Counted from the first letter of the stretch, positions 26,209-35,918 are shown. The stretch: DNA of 64,000 bases from Desulfovibrio sp. UIB00 (GCF_022508225.1 NZ_JAETXJ010000001.1:248001-312000); one strand, 5' to 3'. The notes: a model not told the origin generated them from the sequence alone. A program made the numbers and translations.

Positions 26209-26648
26209 TATCCTTCCTTATGTTGGCATCGCGTGAGGCAGCAATTCCCAAAAGGGGCACTAACCCTGAGCACCGAATTCCAAGGGGGGGAATTTTTCGG
26301 CGGCAATGCCTGTCGCGAGCTTGCTTATGGCGACTGAGGCGCGCAGTCAAGCAGCAATTTTCTGTAAAACGGAAAAAAGATGCCCGCTGCCCCCATACAG
26401 GGCTTTTGTTCCCGGTCGTCGCGCAGGCCAGAACTGCCATTATGACCGCGCACGTGGAGCTTCAACGGCAGCACGGGCCAAGCGGGAGCCAGCGCGCCTT
26501 TTAAAGGTTAGCATTTAGTTTGTGCGCAGAAAAGCCCCAGTGTGGGCTCGCAAAACATCCTTTTCCGCCATCAACAATACTGGTATGCAAAAAGTGCTCG
26601 CGCAATGCAAGCAACTATAAGTAAAATCAGCTAGAATCTGGAGACTCC
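26209..26648. other. Intergenic, no gene recognised
   Basis: 440 bp between divergent genes. Short frames exist in several phases without ribosome sites. No RNA or repeat seen. Confidence 0.45.
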
Positions 26649-27647
26649 ATGCCTCATATCCGCCTTAGCGAAGCGCAAAAACTGGGTGAAGATATTTTAC
26701 AGGCCCACAATGTCGGACAGCGAAATGCCCAATTGACCATCGCCTCGCTCCTGCGGGCAGAAATGGAAGGCCTGCCCTCGCACGGATTTTCGCGCATTCC
26801 CTACTATGCATCCCAGGCGGCGGCAGGCAAAGTTGATGGCTATGCCGCTCCTGTGGTGGAGCGCACAAAGCCCGGCGTGGTGCTTGTTGACGCCTGCTGC
26901 GGATTTGCCTTCAGCGCATTTGCCGATGGCCTGTCCGTGGTGGCTCAGGCTGCCAGGGAGTCTGGCGTGGCCCTCATGGCCGTGCGCAATTCGCACCATG
27001 CGGGCGTTATGGGATTCCCTGTGGCGGATCTGGCGGCGCAAGGCCTGCTGGCCCTTGGCTTTGCCAACAGCCCAGCTGCTCTGGCCCCCTACGGCGGCAC
27101 AAAGGTGACCTTTGGCACGAACCCGCTGGCCATGGCCTGCCCGCGCAAGGACGCTCCGCCCCTTGTTATTGATCTTTCCATGGGGCTGTTGGCGCGCGGC
27201 AAGATTTTGCAGGCCGCAAAAAAGGGCGAGAGCATCCCAGAGGGCGCGGCTGTGGATGCGGAGGGCAATCCCACCTGCGATCCGGTCAAGGCTTTCAACG
27301 GAGCGCTGCTGCCCTTTGGCGGCCCCAAGGGCTACGCCCTGGCCCTCATTGTGGAAATAATGTCGGCAGCGCTTACGGGGGCTTCCCTGGCCATTGAGGC
27401 CTCTTCCCTGTTCACGCCGGACGGCCCGCCGCCGCGCCTTGGGCAGAGCTTTCTGGTCATGGACCCTGCGGCTACTGCGGGAGCGAACTTTCTGGATCGG
27501 GTGGAGCTCTTGCTGGGTTTCATCAGCGACCAGCCGGGCGCGCGTCTGCCGGGCGACCGCCGCATCGGCCTCAGCCGCGCCGCCAGTGAGCGAAATAGTA
27601 TTGATCTGCCGGAGGATCTGCTGGCCCAACTGCAATCGCTGCTCTAG
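26649..27647 (+). CDS. Ldh-family NAD(P)-dependent oxidoreductase (malate/lactate dehydrogenase type 2)
   Basis: 332 residues of the type-2 malate/L-lactate/ureidoglycolate dehydrogenase family, unrelated to classic Rossmann LDHs. Typical blocks are the LRAEMEGLPSHGFSRIPYY segment, MAVRNSHHAGVMGF, GTNPLAMACPR, DLSMGLLARGKIL and PFGGPKGYALALIVE. It reduces 2-oxoacids to hydroxyacids or the reverse in the cytosol. CTGGAG precedes ATG 26649. A LarA-type racemase lies 2.3 kb downstream, which suggests a 2-hydroxyacid theme, but the exact substrate is open. Confidence 0.85.
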   Translation: MPHIRLSEAQKLGEDILQAHNVGQRNAQLTIASLLRAEMEGLPSHGFSRIPYYASQAAAGKVDGYAAPVVERTKPGVVLVDACCGFAFSAFADGLSVVAQAARESGVALMAVRNSHHAGVMGFPVADLAAQGLLALGFANSPAALAPYGGTKVTFGTNPLAMACPRKDAPPLVIDLSMGLLARGKILQAAKKGESIPEGAAVDAEGNPTCDPVKAFNGALLPFGGPKGYALALIVEIMSAALTGASLAIEASSLFTPDGPPPRLGQSFLVMDPAATAGANFLDRVELLLGFISDQPGARLPGDRRIGLSRAASERNSIDLPEDLLAQLQSLL

Positions 27648-27661
27648 CCGCAGTGTTTAAA

Positions 27662-27702
27662 CGGTTTTGCCCTCCGGCGCGCAAGGCCGGAAGGCAAAAC
27701 CG
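27662..27702. terminator. Bidirectional terminator
   Basis: Stem GTTTTGCCCTCCGGC / GCCGGAAGGCAAAAC between the convergent dehydrogenase and DUF554 genes. Confidence 0.85.
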
Positions 27703-27727
27703 TATTTCAGTCATGGTCGCAGGCCGG

Positions 27728-28432
27728 TTACTTGAAGGGAAAGTACAGCTCCCACAGGTGCGAAAGCGGCAAAATAATGGCCATCGCGGGCAGCATGTTG
27801 ATGACCGGGAATATCTTGATATCGCACATGCGCAGGCCCGTGGCCACAAAGATGACGCCGCCGCAGGCGGTAAAGTCGTTGAGCATGGCCGGGGTCATGA
27901 ACGGGGCAATGGTGGTGGCCCCCATGTAGATGAGCGCCAGAATAATAAACTGCGGCACGGCGATAAGGCTTACGGAAAAGCCCATGAAGGAGCCGAAAAC
28001 CACGCCGGTAAACATGTCCAGCGCGGCCTTGGTCAGCAGGATGTCGGGCTTGCCGGTGAGCCCTTCATGAAAGGCCCCCAAAAAGCCCATGCTGCCAAAG
28101 CAGAATGCCGCCACCAGGGTTATGACCATCAGGGAAAAGTTTTCGTCGCCCATGCGCTTGCTCTTAAGCAGGCTAAAAATGGCCCGCAGGAACTTTTGCA
28201 ACAGGGCCTCGGCATATATGATTTCGCCCACCATGGTGCCGAGAATGAGCGAAATCGTCACGGCGGGCAGTGCTGCGGCCTTACCCACAAGGGTTGCGCC
28301 CAGGCACAGGGTTATGACGCCAAAGATGGAAGGCAGCGCTTTTTTGAGCCGTTCAGGAAAAATATCGGCAAAAATAACGCCGATGATGCCGCCGATGAAA
28401 AGTCCGCCACTGTTCACAATTGGCCCGATCAT
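27728..28432 (-). CDS. DUF554 membrane protein
   Basis: 234 residues starting at ATG 28432 (GGAG nine bases upstream). The family begins MIGPIVNSGGLFIGGIIG, so the longer upstream frame is rejected. About seven hydrophobic helices, inner membrane. Conserved blocks are LGATLVGKAAALPAVTISLILG, MGFLGAFHEGLTG and the C-terminal GLRMCDIKIFPVINMLPAM. DUF554 (YdfK/YqgA type) has no agreed function. Confidence 0.85.
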   Translation of the reverse strand: MIGPIVNSGGLFIGGIIGVIFADIFPERLKKALPSIFGVITLCLGATLVGKAAALPAVTISLILGTMVGEIIYAEALLQKFLRAIFSLLKSKRMGDENFSLMVITLVAAFCFGSMGFLGAFHEGLTGKPDILLTKAALDMFTGVVFGSFMGFSVSLIAVPQFIILALIYMGATTIAPFMTPAMLNDFTACGGVIFVATGLRMCDIKIFPVINMLPAMAIILPLSHLWELYFPFK

Positions 28433-28688
28433 ATGCGTGCTCCGCGTAATGGCATAGAAATCGTTCTGGAAGGCGGACAGGAAAAGTGATCTGTAGGCCG
28501 GTGTGAATCGATGTGGTGATGCCAGGATTTGTTGCCCCGAAAACAGCAAGGGCGCAGGCGCGGGGCCGCCAGCGTGCCGAAAGTGTCATCAACAGAATGT
28601 TCTGATGTGCAGTTTGGGTAACACAAGGCATTTGGGTTGACAATAATCCCCCGGCTGGGGCGAAAATCAGGAACAGAAGAGGGGAAAC

Positions 28689-29000
28689 ATGATTGTGAGA
28701 ACATGGCACGGTTGCGTGCCGGAGGCTATGGGCGACGCCTTTGCCGAGCATCTGCGCAAAACGGGCGAAGACCACGCCAAAAGCGTTCACGGCAATCTGG
28801 GGGTTGCGGTCAAACGCATGACCTTTCGCGGATCGGAGCATTTTTTCTTTGCCACTTGGTGGGATTCTCTGGAGGCCATAAAGGCCTTTGCGGGCGAAAA
28901 TTACCAGCTTGCGGTGCACTACCCCGATGACGAACGCTTTGAGCTGGTGGCAGACCCCTATGTGTTCCACCATGAGGTAGATCAGATTACGCCCCTGTAA
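28689..29000 (+). CDS. ABM-like dimeric alpha/beta-barrel protein
   Basis: 103 residues, small ferredoxin-like fold of the antibiotic-biosynthesis-monooxygenase/EthD group judged by WHGCVPEAMGDAFAEHLRKT, FFFATWWDSLEAIKAFAG and HYPDDERFELVADPYVFHH. GAGGGG precedes ATG 28689. It is first of three co-directional genes, 32 bp before the TSUP gene. Function unknown; such proteins range from haem degradation to ligand binding. Confidence 0.65.
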   Translation: MIVRTWHGCVPEAMGDAFAEHLRKTGEDHAKSVHGNLGVAVKRMTFRGSEHFFFATWWDSLEAIKAFAGENYQLAVHYPDDERFELVADPYVFHHEVDQITPL

Positions 29001-29032
29001 ACGCAAATCTGCGCGCGCAGAATGGAGAGGCC

Positions 29033-29758
29033 ATGATATACGCGCTCATTGGGCTGTGCGGCATTGTGGCTGGGGCCATCAGCGGGGTGGTGGGTACAGG
29101 GTCGTCCATAATTCTGCTGCCGATGCTGAGCCTGGCCTTTGGCCCCAAGGCCGCCATCCCCATCATGGCTGTTGCCTCCATTGCGGGCAATGCCTCGCGG
29201 GTGGTGGCCTGGCGGCGGCAGATAAGCCTCAGGGCCTTTGTCTGTTATTCGGCAACGGCCGTGCCTGCGGCGGTGCTGGGTGTGCGGACGCTCTGGATCA
29301 TGCCTGCGGAAATTTCCAATCTGTGCATCGGGCTGTTCTTTTTTGCGCTCATCGGTTTGCGCCGGGCCAGCCGAACGCGCAGCGTGCGCCTTGGCCCTCG
29401 GCAGATGGCCCTGGCAGGCGGCCTTGTGGGGTATCTGACTGGGGTTGTGTATTCAACCGGGCCGCTGACCATCCCCCTTTTTGCCGGTTTTGGCCTCGCC
29501 AAGGGGGCGCTGCTCGCCACCGAGGCGGCTGCGTCCATTGCCGTGTATGTTGCCAAGGCCCTGGCCTTCGGCGCTGTGGGCGGCCTGCCCCTGCCAGTGC
29601 TGTGCAATGGTCTTGTGGTTGGGGCTACGCTGGCTCTTGGCACATTTCTGGGCAAACGTTTTGTGCTTGGCATGTCTGAAGCGACCTTCCGCCTGCTTAT
29701 TGATGTCATGCTTGCCTGCGCGGGCCTTGTGATGACGGGCAGCGCGCTGTTCGGATAG
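29033..29758 (+). CDS. TSUP (TauE/SafE) family membrane transporter
   Basis: 241 residues with about eight hydrophobic helices. The two TSUP repeats are visible (GAISGVVGTGSSIILLPML and GGLVGYLTGVVYSTGPLTIPLF). Members move organosulfonates, sulfite or other small anions. GGAGAGG precedes ATG 29033. It sits between the ABM-like gene and the LarA-type racemase, so a hydroxyacid or related carboxylate could be the cargo; that is inference. Confidence 0.8.
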   Translation: MIYALIGLCGIVAGAISGVVGTGSSIILLPMLSLAFGPKAAIPIMAVASIAGNASRVVAWRRQISLRAFVCYSATAVPAAVLGVRTLWIMPAEISNLCIGLFFFALIGLRRASRTRSVRLGPRQMALAGGLVGYLTGVVYSTGPLTIPLFAGFGLAKGALLATEAAASIAVYVAKALAFGAVGGLPLPVLCNGLVVGATLALGTFLGKRFVLGMSEATFRLLIDVMLACAGLVMTGSALFG

Positions 29759-29910
29759 AGCCTAAGCGGCGCAGAAGCGGAATTTCCCCCTCTTCACAAA
29801 AGCCTGCATGAGGCATAACAGACGCTGAACGAACTGGCGCTGCGGCAAAATTGTGTGGAACAAGGCCCGGCGCTGCATTTGCGGCACAGCAACAAACAGG
29901 GACACGACTC

Positions 29911-31218
29911 ATGGCACAGCATTACATGAAATACGGCGACAGGGAATTTTCTGTGGAGCTTGGCAACGGCCTCATAGCGGCAGAGCTGCATTCCAACGCG
30001 GTTGCGCTGCCCGCAAAAAGCGCGCTGGAGCACATTAACGAAGCTCTGGATAATCCTATCGGTTCACCCCGGCTTGAGGAAATGCTTAACCCCGGTCAGA
30101 CGGTGTGTATTGTCGTGCCAGATTCCACGCGCCTGTGGCAGTCGCCCAATGTTTATGTTCCTGCTGTGGTTGCCCGTCTGAATAAATGCGGCATCCGCGA
30201 TGCGGACATTCGTATACTCACGGCCACAGGCACGCACCGCCCCATGACGCGCGAGGAGCACATCGCCATTGTTTCCGAAGATATTTACAACCGTATTCAG
30301 GTTATTGATCACAAGTGCCGGGACGCGGCGGATATGGTCAAGGCGGGCGTGACCAGCAACGGCACCGAAGTGTGGTTTAACCGCTTTGCCATGGAGTGCG
30401 ACCATATCATCCTGACCGGCGGCGTGGTGTACCACTTTCTGGCCGGGTACGGCGGCGGCCCCAAGTATCTGCTGCCCGGCATCGCCAGCTACGAGACCAT
30501 CCAGCGGCATCACAACCTGGCCCTGAACAAGGGCTTTGGCAGCGGCACCAATGCGGCGGTGCGCAGCGCCAATATGGAAACCAGCAATATTTTTCACGCC
30601 GATCTTGAAGAGGCCGCCCTGCTGGCCAAACCCCGTTTTCTGCTCAACGTTGTGGTGGACGACAATTACAACATCATCAAGGCCGTGGCCGGCGACATGG
30701 TGCAGGCCCACCGCGAGGCCTGCGCGTTGGTTGACGCCATCGACGGCGTCAACGTGTCCGAGCGCACGCCTATGGTCATCGCCAGCGCGGGCGGCGCGCC
30801 CAAGGACATCAATTTTTACCAGACCATCAAAACCCTGGCCAACGCCCTTGCGGTGGTGAGCGAGGGCGGCACCATCATCATTCTGTCAGCCTGCACCGAG
30901 GGCTTTGGCAGCCCAGATACCCAGCACCAGATCTGCGATTTTGACAATATGGACGCGCGTGAAAAAGACCTGCGCGAGAATTTTTCCATCGGCAGCTATG
31001 TGGGCTTTCTGTTTGCGGAGTCGGCGGAAAAGCACAACCTCATCATGGTCAGCTCCATGAATGCCGCAGACTTTGCCAAAACAAATATCCACATCACCAC
31101 AACGCTGGACGAAGCCCTTGCACTGGCAAAAAAACTGAACGGCGGCAAAGACCTCCGGGCAACACTGCTGCCCCACGGGGCCAATACCCTGCCCAAGCTT
31201 CAGACGTTCAGTCGCTAG
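29911..31218 (+). CDS. LarA-type nickel-pincer racemase family protein
   Basis: 435 residues from ATG 29911; the open frame begins 20 codons earlier without support. LarA racemises lactate using a nickel-pincer nucleotide. The key positions of Lactiplantibacillus LarA are kept almost at the same numbers: D71/R74 (VPDSTR), His109 (TGTHRP), His175 (VVYHFLAGY), Lys185 (GGGPKYLLPG, the cofactor-anchoring lysine) and His200/201. Paralogues act on other 2-hydroxyacids, so lactate is not certain. The cofactor genes larB, larC and larE are not in this window. An Ldh-family dehydrogenase and a TSUP carrier are neighbours. Confidence 0.82.
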   Translation: MAQHYMKYGDREFSVELGNGLIAAELHSNAVALPAKSALEHINEALDNPIGSPRLEEMLNPGQTVCIVVPDSTRLWQSPNVYVPAVVARLNKCGIRDADIRILTATGTHRPMTREEHIAIVSEDIYNRIQVIDHKCRDAADMVKAGVTSNGTEVWFNRFAMECDHIILTGGVVYHFLAGYGGGPKYLLPGIASYETIQRHHNLALNKGFGSGTNAAVRSANMETSNIFHADLEEAALLAKPRFLLNVVVDDNYNIIKAVAGDMVQAHREACALVDAIDGVNVSERTPMVIASAGGAPKDINFYQTIKTLANALAVVSEGGTIIILSACTEGFGSPDTQHQICDFDNMDAREKDLRENFSIGSYVGFLFAESAEKHNLIMVSSMNAADFAKTNIHITTTLDEALALAKKLNGGKDLRATLLPHGANTLPKLQTFSR

Positions 31219-31808
31219 AGGCCGGTCCATCCGCCAAGGGGGCTGACAAGAATACAGTCTCTATGCCCCTTATAGAATGCAGTGCTTTGATCTGCGGAAA
31301 GGTTCTCAGTGCTGCAAAGAGGCCGCCAGTGGACAAACAAAGTTCATTTGACTATCGTTAAAAAATAACACAACCGTTAATTTCTTTTCAGGTTTTATCC
31401 CATTGCGTAACAGGATGCCGCTGCCTTTCGCTCAAATGAACGGATTGAGGCTATGACCGCCTCATTTCTTCCAGGTTGGAAGAATTCCCGCGCAAATGAG
31501 TTTATCCACTCCTTCAGGTGCTCACGTCGGCTGCCAACAGCCGGCCTTTTGCTGTTAGCAGTACGTTCCTCCTGTTTTTTACGCATTCTTTCTGAATTAG
31601 CATGCCGCCGGCTGGTGCCTGCCCTTTGGGCTGTCACCGGTCTGGCGGCTTTTGCTGCTGCACATACCGTAGCTTTACATTCCCCATCCGGCGCACGTGT
31701 TCTCTATTCCCCCTCTGTCTGGCCTGTGCTGCCCCAGCCCCGCACCAACCCGTCAGTTCCGGCGGGTTTTGGGAGTTTCCCCGCCACCTATAGCCACCTC
31801 AAACACCC
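31219..31808. other. Long leader/intergenic region before metN
   Basis: 590 bp without a recognised gene. It contains a hairpin GCCGCCGGCTGGTG / CACCGGTCTGGCGGC at 31601-31651 and a CGGCTGCCAACAGCCG hairpin near 31527-31542. A 119-codon frame (31453-31812) ends in an ATGA overlap with metN; its product is Pro/Ser/Ala-rich and unlike known proteins. I searched by eye for a SAM riboswitch and saw none. Confidence 0.45.
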
Positions 31809-32774
31809 ATGATCGAAATCAAAAACCTGTCAAAATTTTATGGAACAGTGCAGGTGCTGGACAGCATCAATCTGACCATCAACAAGGGCGATGTATACGG
31901 CCTTGTTGGACGTAGCGGTGCAGGAAAATCCACCTTGCTACGCTGCATCAACGGACTGGAGAAATTTTCTTCGGGCGGTATCACGGTTAACGGCATCGCC
32001 ATTGAAGGTCTCAATGACAACACGTTGCGCGAAACAAGAAAAAATATCGGAATGATATTTCAGAATTTTTCGCTCATTGATCGCAAATCTGTTTACGACA
32101 ACGTAGCCCTCCCCATGCAGTGCTGGCATAAACAAGTGCCGCAGCATAGGGATAAGATTGAATATGTTATTGAACTTGTAGGCCTTGCTGGCAAAATAAA
32201 TACCAAAACCAGAGAGCTGAGCGGCGGTCAAAAACAGCGAGTGGCCATTGCGCGCGCGATGGTCATGGACCCGGCCATTTTGCTAAGCGATGAAGCCACA
32301 TCGGCCCTTGACCCCAGAACTACTGATGAAATCCTCGAGTTGCTCATGAGCCTCAATGAAAAACTTGGGGTCACCATTATTGCCGTTACCCACCAGATGT
32401 CTGTGGTGCGCAAAATCTGCACAAAGATGGCCATTCTGGAGAATGGCAGATGCGACACCACGGGAGATGTGCGCGAAATATTTATTCAGCAGCCGCCAGC
32501 TCTCATCAATCTGCTGGGTGAAGGAGAGGTCGAAATTCCGGCTGAGGGTTGTACGGTTCAGATTGTCACATTGGAGCAGCGCACCCAGCAGGAGCTCTTC
32601 TACAGAATGTCGCGCGATGTGGGCCACCCCTATCATCTGCTGGACAGCAAGGTGTCGCGCCACAGGGGTGGCGTATATGGGGTGTTTGCCCTGAATTTCC
32701 CGAGTGAACGCGCGGATGCATTTCTGTCTTTTTTTCAGAAACAGGGCGTGCCCTGCAAAATTATTTCGCGGTAG
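31809..32774 (+). CDS. metN: MetN-type ABC transporter ATPase
   Basis: 321 residues. Walker A GRSGAGKST (34-42), the ABC signature ELSGGQKQR near residue 138, Walker B ILLSDEATSALD, and the H-loop VTHQM are intact. The C-terminal NIL domain (about 245-321) that senses methionine in MetN proteins is present. It drives uptake of D/L-methionine or a related compound at the inner membrane. It lacks a good ribosome site of its own; ATG 31809 overlaps the stop of a doubtful upstream frame. It forms an operon with the permease and binding lipoprotein that follow. Confidence 0.85.
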   Translation: MIEIKNLSKFYGTVQVLDSINLTINKGDVYGLVGRSGAGKSTLLRCINGLEKFSSGGITVNGIAIEGLNDNTLRETRKNIGMIFQNFSLIDRKSVYDNVALPMQCWHKQVPQHRDKIEYVIELVGLAGKINTKTRELSGGQKQRVAIARAMVMDPAILLSDEATSALDPRTTDEILELLMSLNEKLGVTIIAVTHQMSVVRKICTKMAILENGRCDTTGDVREIFIQQPPALINLLGEGEVEIPAEGCTVQIVTLEQRTQQELFYRMSRDVGHPYHLLDSKVSRHRGGVYGVFALNFPSERADAFLSFFQKQGVPCKIISR

Positions 32775-32783
32775 GTTGCTGCA

Positions 32784-33446
32784 ATGGTTGATTATCCTAT
32801 GGAAGTTGTTTGGGCAAAGATACTTCTTCCCGCACTTGTGGCCTCAGGCAAGATGCTGCTTTTTGGCTCGCTTCTCGGTGGTTTTTTTGGCTTTTTGCTT
32901 GCAGTTTCGCTGTTTGTGACCGGGCAGAACGGCCTCAGGCCAAACCCCAGAACCTATCAGGTGCTCAGCGCGCTGGTAAGCAGCATACGTTCCTTTCCCT
33001 TCGTGGTACTGATCGTGGCCATCATTCCTGTTACACGGTTTGTAACATCTTCTTCCATTGGCTGGGTGTCGGCCCTGCTGCCGCTTACTGTGGCCTCCAC
33101 TCCGTTTTTTGGCAGAATGTTTGAAAACAGCCTGAAAGAAGTAAATCCTGCCCTCATTGAAGCCGCGCGTTCATTCGGCGCCAGTAATTTGCAGATTATC
33201 TTTCGGGTAGTTGTGCCCGCCACTCTCCCTTCGCTCATCAGTGCGTCCGTGCTTGGGGTCATCCATATGCTTGGGCTTTCTACCATTGCCGGGACAATGG
33301 GAGCAGGCGGCGTGGGGGCTTCAGCACTCATTTACGGCTACCAGAGCTTTAACGACACTGTAATGTATCTTCTCGTTTTTATAATGTTTGTTATCGTCAT
33401 GGGTATTCAGGCTATAGGAGACAGGCTGTACAAGTCTGCAAGCTGA
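32784..33446 (+). CDS. metI: MetI-type ABC transporter permease
   Basis: 220 residues, five predicted helices, the usual MetI size. The coupling-helix EAA loop is clear (ALIEAARSFGASNLQIIFRVV), as is the MetI-typical MLGLSTIAGTMGAGGVGASALIYGYQSFN segment. The start at 32784 is nine bases after metN. Together with MetN and MetQ it forms a methionine-type importer. Confidence 0.87.
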   Translation: MVDYPMEVVWAKILLPALVASGKMLLFGSLLGGFFGFLLAVSLFVTGQNGLRPNPRTYQVLSALVSSIRSFPFVVLIVAIIPVTRFVTSSSIGWVSALLPLTVASTPFFGRMFENSLKEVNPALIEAARSFGASNLQIIFRVVVPATLPSLISASVLGVIHMLGLSTIAGTMGAGGVGASALIYGYQSFNDTVMYLLVFIMFVIVMGIQAIGDRLYKSAS

Positions 33447-33517
33447 CATGGCGCGCCGCAATAAAGCTAACACAAGGCTACCAGCATATAATAAATGATG
33501 AAAAAGGGATTTTACCA

Positions 33518-34330
33518 ATGAAAAAGATTTTTGTTCTGCTTTCCGTCCTTGCCCTGCTGTGTCTGACCGCCTGCAATGAAACAAAGGAAAGTTCCAAGGC
33601 TGAGGCAAGCGCGCAGCCAAAAACGTTGCGATTGGCTTGCATGGCCTACAATGAGCCAGAAGTTCAGGCAGGGGTGAAGGCACTTGAAGCCATGAACTAC
33701 AAGGTTCAAGTAATTGTTCTGCAAAATGCAACAATAATGTTTGAAGCCATCGACAATAACGAAATTGATGCCTCCCTGCACGCTCACAAGCCCTGGATGG
33801 ACAGCTACAACAAAACAAAATCAAAAAGTATAACCATGCTTACGCCGTATATTCATAAAAACGTCTTTGGTATCTTTTCCTCAAAGCACAAAAATATCAG
33901 TGAGATAAAAGAAGGTTCCAGCATAGCCATTCCGCAGGACGAATCTAACATGAGCCGCTCTCTGTTTCTGCTGGAGGAACTGGGTTTCATCAAGCTCAAG
34001 CCCGGCGTCACCAATCCCACCGACCTTGATATCGAAAGCAACATAAAACAAATCGAGATCATAAAGCTCGATACGCATCAGGTTATTTCTGCCCTTCAGG
34101 ATGTTGACGCGGCATGCAGCGCCAAGCTCTTTATCGTGAGCAACAAGGTGGCTGACTTTACAGAACTGGCCCAGTCCAGCGATCTGGACAAGTTTGGCGT
34201 GGGCTTCACTGTTTCCAGCGCCAACAAGGACGCCCCGTGGACCAGGGATCTCATCAAGGCATATACCACTGAAGATGTCCGCAATGCCATCAATGCCCTG
34301 TACAAGGGCGGCAGCGTTGCCGGGTTCTAG
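33518..34330 (+). CDS. metQ: MetQ/NlpA-type substrate-binding lipoprotein
   Basis: 270 residues. The signal peptide ends in an LTAC lipobox (Cys about 19), and AAAAAGGGA precedes ATG 33518. The mature protein has the NlpA-fold pattern with NEIDASLHAHKPWMDSYN and the closing segment YTTEDVRNAINALYKGG. Divergence from typical MetQ at the ligand-binding strands leaves the substrate uncertain; methionine is the default call. The downstream neighbours (enolase-superfamily enzyme and lipoate ligase) raise other options. Confidence 0.82.
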   Translation: MKKIFVLLSVLALLCLTACNETKESSKAEASAQPKTLRLACMAYNEPEVQAGVKALEAMNYKVQVIVLQNATIMFEAIDNNEIDASLHAHKPWMDSYNKTKSKSITMLTPYIHKNVFGIFSSKHKNISEIKEGSSIAIPQDESNMSRSLFLLEELGFIKLKPGVTNPTDLDIESNIKQIEIIKLDTHQVISALQDVDAACSAKLFIVSNKVADFTELAQSSDLDKFGVGFTVSSANKDAPWTRDLIKAYTTEDVRNAINALYKGGSVAGF

Positions 34331-34470
34331 CCGCCTTCAGCGCAGCGTATCTGGCATTGTTTATCGTGCCGGATGCGGATTGTTGTCATTGATCGTAACC
34401 CTGCCGCGCAATGGCAGGACAAAAAGTGTAATCATATAGGCAAATGCACTTTGCTAAACAGGATGCTGCC

Positions 34471-35652
34471 ATGAAAATCACCAAGATCGACATAGTGATA
34501 CTGGATACCCCCAATAACCCGCCCCTGTGGCGACCAGTTCTTTGCCGTGTGTACACGGATAACGGCCTTTATGGTGATGGCGAGGCCGCACTTGCGTATG
34601 GGCGGGGCGCGTATGCTGCCTTTGGCATGATCCGCGAGCTTGCGCCCCTGTTGATCGGCAAAAATCCTCTGGACAATGAACCCATATGGGAAACGCTCTA
34701 TAAATCCACATTCTGGGGGCAGAATGGCGGAGCCGTGGCTTTTGCCGGTATTTCAGCCCTTGATGTGGCCCTGTGGGATATCAAGGGCAAATACTACAAA
34801 GAACCGGTGTACAGGTTGCTCGGCGGCAAAAGGCGTGAAAAACTGCGCTGTTATGCCAGTCAGTTGCAGTTTGGATGGGATGAAGACGGTAAAAAGGCGG
34901 CAGTCAGCCCGGATGATTACGCGCGCTATGCCAAAAAAGCTGTTGGTGACGGCTATGATGCCATCAAAATTGACTTTTATGCCTTTGATGATAAGGGCAA
35001 CCGCACCAACAGCGAGCAAACCACCCGCCTTCAGCCGCCGCATGTCATGCGCATGCTGCGCGATCGTATCAGTGCCGTGCGCGAAGCCATTGGCCCGGAT
35101 GTGGATCTGATAATGGAAAATCACTCCTACACGGACGTGCAGTCTGCCATCCAGATCGGAAACATGGCCAAGGAATATGGCATTCTGATTTTTGAAGAAC
35201 CTTGCACCCCGGAACCGTCACTGAACAAATATGTCCACGACAATCTGGGCATTCCCATTGCTCAGGGGGAGCGCATCTATGGCAGATGGGGTTTTGCTCC
35301 GTACTTTCACAATGCCTCCATTCAGATGATCCAGCCGGACATCGGCAACTGCGGCGGCATAACCGAAGCAAAAAAAATATGTGATATGGCCCACACCTAT
35401 GACGTGGGTGTTCAGGTGCACGTGTGCTCAAGCCCCCTGCTTACGGCAGCGTCCCTGCATCTTGAGGCGGTGATTCCCAATTTCACCATCCACGAACACC
35501 ATGTATACAACTTGCACGGCTATAACAAACGCCTGTGCAAGTACGACTACCAGCCGGTGAACGGTATGTTCAGCGTCCCGGAACTACCCGGACTTGGCAA
35601 TGAGCTGACCCCCTGCGTTTTTGAAGAAGGCACACTGGTTACGGTAGAATAG
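34471..35652 (+). CDS. Mandelate racemase/muconate lactonizing (enolase superfamily) enzyme
   Basis: 393 residues from ATG 34471 (AGGA eight bases upstream); the frame opens nine codons earlier. Capping domain at the N-terminus, then the TIM barrel. Candidate catalytic lysine lies in AIKIDFYAF, metal ligands in LIMENHSY, IFEEPCTPE and QGERIYGRW, and a barrel-strand histidine in VQVHVCSSPL. The pattern is that of acid-sugar dehydratases in the mandelate racemase subgroup (galactonate or related). It follows metQ after about 140 bp. Confidence 0.8.
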   Translation: MKITKIDIVILDTPNNPPLWRPVLCRVYTDNGLYGDGEAALAYGRGAYAAFGMIRELAPLLIGKNPLDNEPIWETLYKSTFWGQNGGAVAFAGISALDVALWDIKGKYYKEPVYRLLGGKRREKLRCYASQLQFGWDEDGKKAAVSPDDYARYAKKAVGDGYDAIKIDFYAFDDKGNRTNSEQTTRLQPPHVMRMLRDRISAVREAIGPDVDLIMENHSYTDVQSAIQIGNMAKEYGILIFEEPCTPEPSLNKYVHDNLGIPIAQGERIYGRWGFAPYFHNASIQMIQPDIGNCGGITEAKKICDMAHTYDVGVQVHVCSSPLLTAASLHLEAVIPNFTIHEHHVYNLHGYNKRLCKYDYQPVNGMFSVPELPGLGNELTPCVFEEGTLVTVE

Positions 35653-35918
35653 CTGGCAGTCTCGCTGAAGGTGGGCTGCCGGGAGCTGTTTAAGCTCGCA
35701 CAACCCGCTGCTGATACTTTTCTGGTATAAAAGAGCGGGCATATGGCCAAGTGTATGCACGCTCTTTTGTGCCAGCGTTGATAACGCCCACTGCATTGCC
35801 GCCAACTTTCGGAACAAGCGCCGCTCCCTTCATGCCTGCAAGCGCTGGCATCAGCGAATTGCTTGGATAAATGTAGAAAATACGATATGTCCCAGCAATG
35901 TGTTTCATGGGGGGGAGT

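Noticed and set aside
31395-31637. 80-residue minus-strand frame in the metN leader
   Set aside because: No ribosome site, odd composition, and it overlaps a hairpin-rich leader. Treated as chance.
31219-31808. SAM riboswitch upstream of metN
   Set aside because: The conserved SAM-box core and pairing pattern could not be found by eye. Only two unrelated hairpins are present.
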